A stretch of DNA of 9,142 nt. Origin: an uncultured Flavobacteriales bacterium. Lineage in GTDB: Bacteria; Bacteroidota; Bacteroidia; Flavobacteriales_D; Sanyastnellaceae. This document shows positions 5,557 through 9,142 of the stretch, one piece after another. Where the stretch lies: contig CALKYI010000345.1 of NCBI GenBank assembly GCA_938003665.1, forward strand, positions 1-9,142, written 5' to 3'. A program made the translations under genes and the position numbers. How positions within the stretch are numbered: position 1 is the stretch's first letter; every line of letters starts with the position of its first letter. The notes beneath the pieces are model-generated. The model had not been told where the DNA came from, searched no databases, and worked only from the letters and a program-made list of their open reading frames with translations.

Positions 5557-7089
5557 ATGAACGCCCCACGCCGCATTCAATCCGCCCTCATTTCCGTTTT
5601 TCACAAAGAAGGCCTCGAGCCCATCGTCGCTCAATTGCAGCGCCTTGGTGTCACCCTCTACTCAACGGGTGGGACCCAAAAAGCCCTGGAAGCCATGGGT
5701 GCGGAAGTCGTAGCCGTCGAATCCATCACCGACTACCCTTCCATCCTCGGCGGCCGCGTCAAAACGCTTCACCCCAAGGTTTTCGGAGGCATCTTGAGCC
5801 GAAGAGACCTGGCGGAAGATGTTGCGCATATGGAGGAATACCAGCTTCCGAACATCGACCTTGTGATCGTCGACCTCTACCCGTTCGAGGCCACCGTCGC
5901 GCAGGGCGGAACGCACCAGCAAATCATCGAGAAGATTGACATCGGTGGGATTTCCCTGATCCGTGCGGCGGCCAAAAACTTCGAAGACGTGGTTATCGTG
6001 CCCAGCCAAGACGATTACGGGACGTTGCTCGATTTGCTTGAGAACGGCGAAGGAGTTACCACACGGGAAGAACGTCAAGCCCTTGCCACCCGCGCCTTCC
6101 GCATCAGCTCGCATTACGACACCCGCATCCACGAATGGATGCAAGGCGGTGCCAGTGTGGAGCAATTGAACGTGTCGGAAATGACTTCCAAGTCTCTGCG
6201 CTACGGTGAAAACCCCCACCAGCCTGGCCGGTTCTTTGGCGATCTAGATGCGCTGTTCGACCAATTGAATGGCAAGGCGTTGTCCTACAACAACCTCCTC
6301 GATGTGGACGCAGCCGTGCAATTGATGCGCGAGTTCCAATCCGATGACCCCACTTTTGCTGTGCTCAAGCACAACAACGCCTGCGGCCTCGCCACCCGGG
6401 CAACCGTGTTGCAAGCCTGGACCGATGCCCTGGCCGGCGACCCGGTTTCGGCTTTTGGCGGCGTGCTCATTTGCAACAGCCCGATCGACAAGGCCACGGC
6501 CGAAGCGATGCACGAACTGTTCTTCGAAGTGGCCATCGCACCCGCTTATGATGCCGACGCGCTCGAAGTCCTCAAGCAAAAGAAAAACCGCATCTTGCTC
6601 GTGCAGAAGCCCTGCAGTACCCCGAACGTAACCGTCCGAAGCGCGCTGAATGGCTACCTCGTGCAAGCCCCAGATGCGAAGATGGAAGGCGTGGAAGATT
6701 TGAACCTGGTCACCAAAACAGCCGCTAAAGCGGCCCAGCAAGAGGACCTGATTTTCGCCATGAAAATCGCGAAGCACACGCGTTCCAACACCATTGTTTT
6801 CGCCAAGAACAAGCAGCTCTTTGGCAGCGGTACGGGACAGACCAGCCGCGTAGATGCATTGAAGCAGGCGGTGGTGAAGGCAAAAAGCTTCGGGTTCGAC
6901 CTGAACGGTGCCGTCATGGCTTCCGATGCGTTCTTCCCATTCCCCGATTGTGTGGAGCTGGCCGATGACGCTGGAATCATGGCGGTGATTCAGCCAGGTG
7001 GCTCGGTGAAGGACCAGTTGAGCATCGATTACTGCGACGCGCACGGCCTCGCCATGTACATGACCGGAGTGCGCCACTTCCGTCACTGA
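5557..7089 (+). CDS. purH: Bifunctional AICAR formyltransferase/IMP cyclohydrolase
   Basis: This 510-residue enzyme carries out the last two steps of de novo purine synthesis: formylation of AICAR with 10-formyl-tetrahydrofolate, then ring closure to IMP. The N-terminal IMP cyclohydrolase (MGS-like) domain spans about residues 5-200 with ALISVFHKEGL (10-20), STGGT (36-40) and GGRVKTLHPKVFGGIL (65-80). The C-terminal formyltransferase domain follows with LRYGENPHQ (214-222), the catalytic Lys-His of KHNNACG (271-277), DPVSAFGG (295-302), SRVDALKQA (430-438), SDAFFPFPD (456-464) and IQPGGSVKDQ (478-487). Length and domain order are complete. The formyltransferase loop reads N-A-C-G where the E. 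coli enzyme has N-P-C-G. The gene is followed by mreB on the same strand after 134 bp that contain a separate promoter candidate. Confidence 0.96.
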   Translation: MNAPRRIQSALISVFHKEGLEPIVAQLQRLGVTLYSTGGTQKALEAMGAEVVAVESITDYPSILGGRVKTLHPKVFGGILSRRDLAEDVAHMEEYQLPNIDLVIVDLYPFEATVAQGGTHQQIIEKIDIGGISLIRAAAKNFEDVVIVPSQDDYGTLLDLLENGEGVTTREERQALATRAFRISSHYDTRIHEWMQGGASVEQLNVSEMTSKSLRYGENPHQPGRFFGDLDALFDQLNGKALSYNNLLDVDAAVQLMREFQSDDPTFAVLKHNNACGLATRATVLQAWTDALAGDPVSAFGGVLICNSPIDKATAEAMHELFFEVAIAPAYDADALEVLKQKKNRILLVQKPCSTPNVTVRSALNGYLVQAPDAKMEGVEDLNLVTKTAAKAAQQEDLIFAMKIAKHTRSNTIVFAKNKQLFGSGTGQTSRVDALKQAVVKAKSFGFDLNGAVMASDAFFPFPDCVELADDAGIMAVIQPGGSVKDQLSIDYCDAHGLAMYMTGVRHFRH

Positions 7090-7119
7090 TTTTGTGCTTT
7101 TCTCATGCCTGCTGAAGGC

Positions 7120-7134
7120 CTCCGAAAGCCGGAG
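7120..7134 (+). terminator. Weak hairpin after purH
   Basis: CTCCG (7120-7124) pairs with CGGAG (7130-7134) around a 5 nt loop, about 30 bp after the purH stop. A short AATTTG follows instead of a proper run of T, so it could be a weak intrinsic terminator, an attenuating structure or chance. It lies upstream of the mreB promoter candidate. Confidence 0.25.
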
Positions 7135-7157
7135 AATTTGTGAAAAATTCAATGGGT

Positions 7158-7184
7158 TTTGCGGGGGGCGCTTTGCTATATTTG
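7158..7184 (+). promoter_or_regulatory. Candidate promoter for mreBCD
   Basis: TATATTTG at 7177-7184 is a full TAnnTTTG match. TTTG at 7158-7161 is a possible -33 element with a spacer of 15 bp, slightly short. The predicted start near 7190 gives a leader of about 35 nt before the mreB ATG at 7224. The element would lie inside the coding region if the upstream GTG at 7140 were used, which favours the downstream ATG. Confidence 0.5.
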
Positions 7185-7223
7185 AGTGTTCACTTCGTCC
7201 CGTTCTCCACACACTTGAAGCCC

Positions 7224-8249
7224 ATGGGTTTGTTCAATTTTTTCATGCAAGAGATCGCCATTGATCTCGGTACCGCCAACACCATCATTTACTTCGAGGA
7301 CAAGGTGGTGGTGGATGAACCCAGCATTGTAGCCAAGGACCGGGGAACAAACCGTGTCGTGGCGATTGGGCGCTTGGCGCAGCAGATGCACGGCAAGACC
7401 CACAAAAACATCGAGACCATCCGCCCCTTGAAGGACGGCGTGATTGCCGATTTTCAAGCGGCCGAGGAGATGATCAAGGGCATGATCAAAATGATCAACA
7501 ATCGGAAGTCGTGGTTCAACCCTTCCCTCCGCATGGTTATTTGCATCCCCTCCGGCATTACCGAAGTGGAGAAGCGCGCCGTTGGGGACAGCGCGGAGCA
7601 CGCCGGTGGCAAGGACGTCTACCTCATCCACGAGCCCATGGCTGCCGCCATTGGCATCGGCATTGACGTCGAGGAGCCCATGGGCAACATGATCATCGAC
7701 ATCGGAGGGGGTACATCTGAAATCGCCGTCATCGCATTGGGTGGCATTGTCACCGACAAGAACATCCGCGTTGCCGGGGACGAGTTCACCTCCGACATCG
7801 AGGAATACATGCGCAGGCAGCACAACATCCTCATCGGAGAGCGTACGGCCGAGCAAATCAAAATCGAAGTCGGTGCCGCCACGGCAGACCTCGACAACCC
7901 CCCAGAGGATTACCCAGTGCGGGGTCGCGACTTAATGACCGGCATCCCCAAGGAAATCCTAGTCTCCTACGTGGAAATTGCACAGGCCTTGGACAAAAGC
8001 ATTTCAAAAATCGAAGAAGCGATCCACAGCGCGTTGGAACAAACGCCGCCTGAACTGTCTGCCGATATCTACAAAACCGGGATCTACCTTGCAGGAGGGG
8101 GTGCATTGCTCCGAGGCTTGGACAAACGCATTTCCGCCAAGACGAAGCTGCCCGTTCACGTCGCCGATGACCCCTTGCACGCAGTAGCCAAAGGCACCGC
8201 GATTGCCCTCAAAAACATCGACCGCTTCACCTTCCTGATGCGCAACTAA
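7224..8249 (+). CDS. mreB: Rod shape-determining protein MreB, actin-like
   Basis: This 341-residue bacterial actin polymerises under the inner membrane and guides the lateral peptidoglycan synthesis machinery with MreC, MreD, RodA and PBP2. The ATP-binding motifs of the actin/Hsp70 fold are visible: phosphate-1 loop IDLGTANT (13-20), IPSGITEVEKRA (108-119), the HEPMAAAIG helix start (136-144), phosphate-2 loop IDIGGGTSEIAVI (158-170), the VAGDEF segment (183-188), EQIKIEVGAA (210-219) and the adenosine motif LAGGGALLRGL (289-299). The short hydrophobic N-terminus MGLFNFFMQ may form the membrane-binding amphipathic end seen in many MreBs. An in-frame GTG at 7140 would add 28 residues unlike any MreB and cover the promoter, so I use the ATG at 7224. 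mreC follows after 16 bp. Confidence 0.96.
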   Translation: MGLFNFFMQEIAIDLGTANTIIYFEDKVVVDEPSIVAKDRGTNRVVAIGRLAQQMHGKTHKNIETIRPLKDGVIADFQAAEEMIKGMIKMINNRKSWFNPSLRMVICIPSGITEVEKRAVGDSAEHAGGKDVYLIHEPMAAAIGIGIDVEEPMGNMIIDIGGGTSEIAVIALGGIVTDKNIRVAGDEFTSDIEEYMRRQHNILIGERTAEQIKIEVGAATADLDNPPEDYPVRGRDLMTGIPKEILVSYVEIAQALDKSISKIEEAIHSALEQTPPELSADIYKTGIYLAGGGALLRGLDKRISAKTKLPVHVADDPLHAVAKGTAIALKNIDRFTFLMRN

Positions 8250-8265
8250 TTCCAGCAGGTAGCGG

Positions 8266-9063
8266 ATGCGAAACCTCTGGAACCTCCTCGTCCAATACCA
8301 CATCGCCTTGGTCTTCGTGATCTTCCAAGGCATTGCACTGACGTGGTTTGTTGGGAGCCATGGGTATCCCCGCGGCAAATGGGTCCAGCGCTCCCTCGAA
8401 TGGCAAGGAGAATGGGACCAGCGCATCAGCCAATGGGATCGTCTGACGGAATTGGATGACCTCAACCGCGAGTTGCTAGCCGAAAATGCCACCCTGCGCG
8501 CCGAGCTTCACAGCGCACGAGGAGACGGAATTCAAAGCAATTACAAGGGTGCTGAAGTCATCCGGTCCACGTGGAGCAGCGCGTCAAATCAATTGGTCCT
8601 CAACAAAGGCACGGCACAAGGAGTCCAACCCGGGCAAGGCCTGTTGCAGAACAACCGAGTCGTTGGGCGCGTCGTCGAAGCCTCAGCGAACTACGCCTTG
8701 GCTTTGCCGTTGATCAACGCCTCCGTCGAATGGAGCGTGCGAATCGGCAGCACGGGTCCGGTGGCGCGATTGGCGTGGGAAGGGGGCGATGTGACCCGCG
8801 CCATGGTGTACGACGTGCCACGTAGCGCGACGTTTGATGCAGGCGACTCCATTCTGTCCTCGGGCTTTCAAGGGTACTTTCCATCGGGGCTGCTGATCGG
8901 CACCGTCGCCGATGAAACCCCCGAATTCGATGGGCAGTTTCTGAACGTCCCTGTTGACCTCGCAGCCGACTTCCGATCCATCCGGTACGTACAAATTGCC
9001 TCCCCTCAAGGGCAATCTGAAATCGAAGGCCTGACGAACACCAACGGCCCGCAATCGCCATGA
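8266..9063 (+). CDS. mreC: Rod shape-determining protein MreC
   Basis: This 265-residue bitopic inner-membrane protein forms the periplasmic scaffold that links MreB to the PBP2/RodA cell-wall synthases. A short cytoplasmic start MRNLWNLLVQYH precedes one transmembrane helix (about 12-30). A Leu/Glu-rich coiled coil (about 57-84) and the periplasmic beta-barrel domains follow. Family signatures there are VLNKGTAQGVQPGQGLL with GRVVEAS (110-140) and GDSILSSGFQGYFPSGLLIGTV (193-214). The N-terminal 'MRNL-x-x-L-x-x-x-x-x' opening and the overall length fit the Bacteroidota type. It lies 16 bp after mreB and its TGA overlaps the mreD ATG, so the genes are almost certainly co-transcribed and translationally coupled. 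Confidence 0.93.
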   Translation: MRNLWNLLVQYHIALVFVIFQGIALTWFVGSHGYPRGKWVQRSLEWQGEWDQRISQWDRLTELDDLNRELLAENATLRAELHSARGDGIQSNYKGAEVIRSTWSSASNQLVLNKGTAQGVQPGQGLLQNNRVVGRVVEASANYALALPLINASVEWSVRIGSTGPVARLAWEGGDVTRAMVYDVPRSATFDAGDSILSSGFQGYFPSGLLIGTVADETPEFDGQFLNVPVDLAADFRSIRYVQIASPQGQSEIEGLTNTNGPQSP

Positions 9064-9142
9064 ACAACCAGGTGCTGACATATGCCCGGGTCATCATTCC
9101 ATTGGGATTGCACGTGCTGTTTTTCCAGTACGCCGCATTCGC
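9060..9142 (+). CDS. mreD: Rod shape-determining protein MreD, N-terminal fragment
   Basis: An ATG at 9060 overlaps the mreC stop as ATGA and opens a frame that runs off the window after 27 codons. The visible residues, MNNQVLTYARVIIPLGLHVLFFQYAAF, form a hydrophobic first membrane helix with the internal Gln common in MreD starts (L-x-x-x-Q). MreD is a small polytopic inner-membrane protein of the elongasome. The identification rests on position directly after mreC and on this first helix, because the rest of the protein is outside the window. Confidence 0.75.
   Translation, partial: MNNQVLTYARVIIPLGLHVLFFQYAAF

Noticed and set aside
6244..7212. Minus-strand open frame of 322 codons antisense to purH
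   Set aside because: It is the complement of the PurH formyltransferase domain, with high His and Gly and no family resemblance.
7140..7223. Upstream GTG that would extend MreB by 28 residues
   Set aside because: It covers the TATATTTG promoter element and adds residues unlike MreB; the ATG at 7224 gives the usual length.
1..9142. Mobile elements, CRISPR arrays, tRNA/rRNA, toxin-antitoxin or defence cassettes
   Set aside because: I saw no direct repeat arrays, transposase or integrase motifs, tRNA-like cloverleaf or nuclease modules; the window is filled by recognisable housekeeping genes.

Overview
This window reads as ordinary core chromosome of a GC-rich member of the Bacteroidota, probably a flavobacterium-like lineage. 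Three things point there. Gene starts are preceded by the TAnnTTTG -7 element typical of that phylum rather than by strong Shine-Dalgarno sequences. A small DUF2795 protein of the kind found across Bacteroidota is present. The MreC protein and the purH-mreB-mreC-mreD order also look like the Bacteroidota versions. These taxonomic points come from recalled family knowledge, not from a search.

Layout. At 1-120 is the C-terminal end of a PduO-type corrinoid adenosyltransferase that enters from the left. At 223-444 is a promoter-equipped DUF2795 protein. It converges on a spermidine/thialysine-type GNAT acetyltransferase on the minus strand (441-935), and the two genes share a palindromic CTAG as interlocked stop codons. 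Divergent from the acetyltransferase, 38 bp away, is a CvpA-family membrane protein (974-1558). It converges with a 4 bp gap on a three-gene minus-strand run, read in the order MacB/FtsX-type ABC permease (5461 to 4220), rfbD (4196 to 3342) and phosphoglucomutase/phosphomannomutase-type enzyme (3323 to 1563). Divergent from the permease is purH (5557-7089). It is followed by the cell-shape operon mreB (7224-8249), mreC (8266-9063) and the first codons of mreD (9060 to the window end), which overlaps mreC by ATGA.

How the genes relate. purH makes IMP, the last step of de novo purine synthesis. MreBCD is the scaffold for lateral cell-wall synthesis. The phosphohexomutase interconverts hexose-6-P and hexose-1-P, which could supply glucose-1-P to the dTDP-rhamnose pathway whose last enzyme is RfbD. 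The window is tightly packed: the longest gene-free stretch is 134 bp, and there is no mobile element, CRISPR array, RNA gene, toxin-antitoxin or defence-like cassette.

I did not find a convincing undescribed system. The observation most worth testing is a repeated arrangement in which a TAnnTTTG-like element lies exactly 4 nt before the ATG of several genes, which would imply leaderless or nearly leaderless transcripts.
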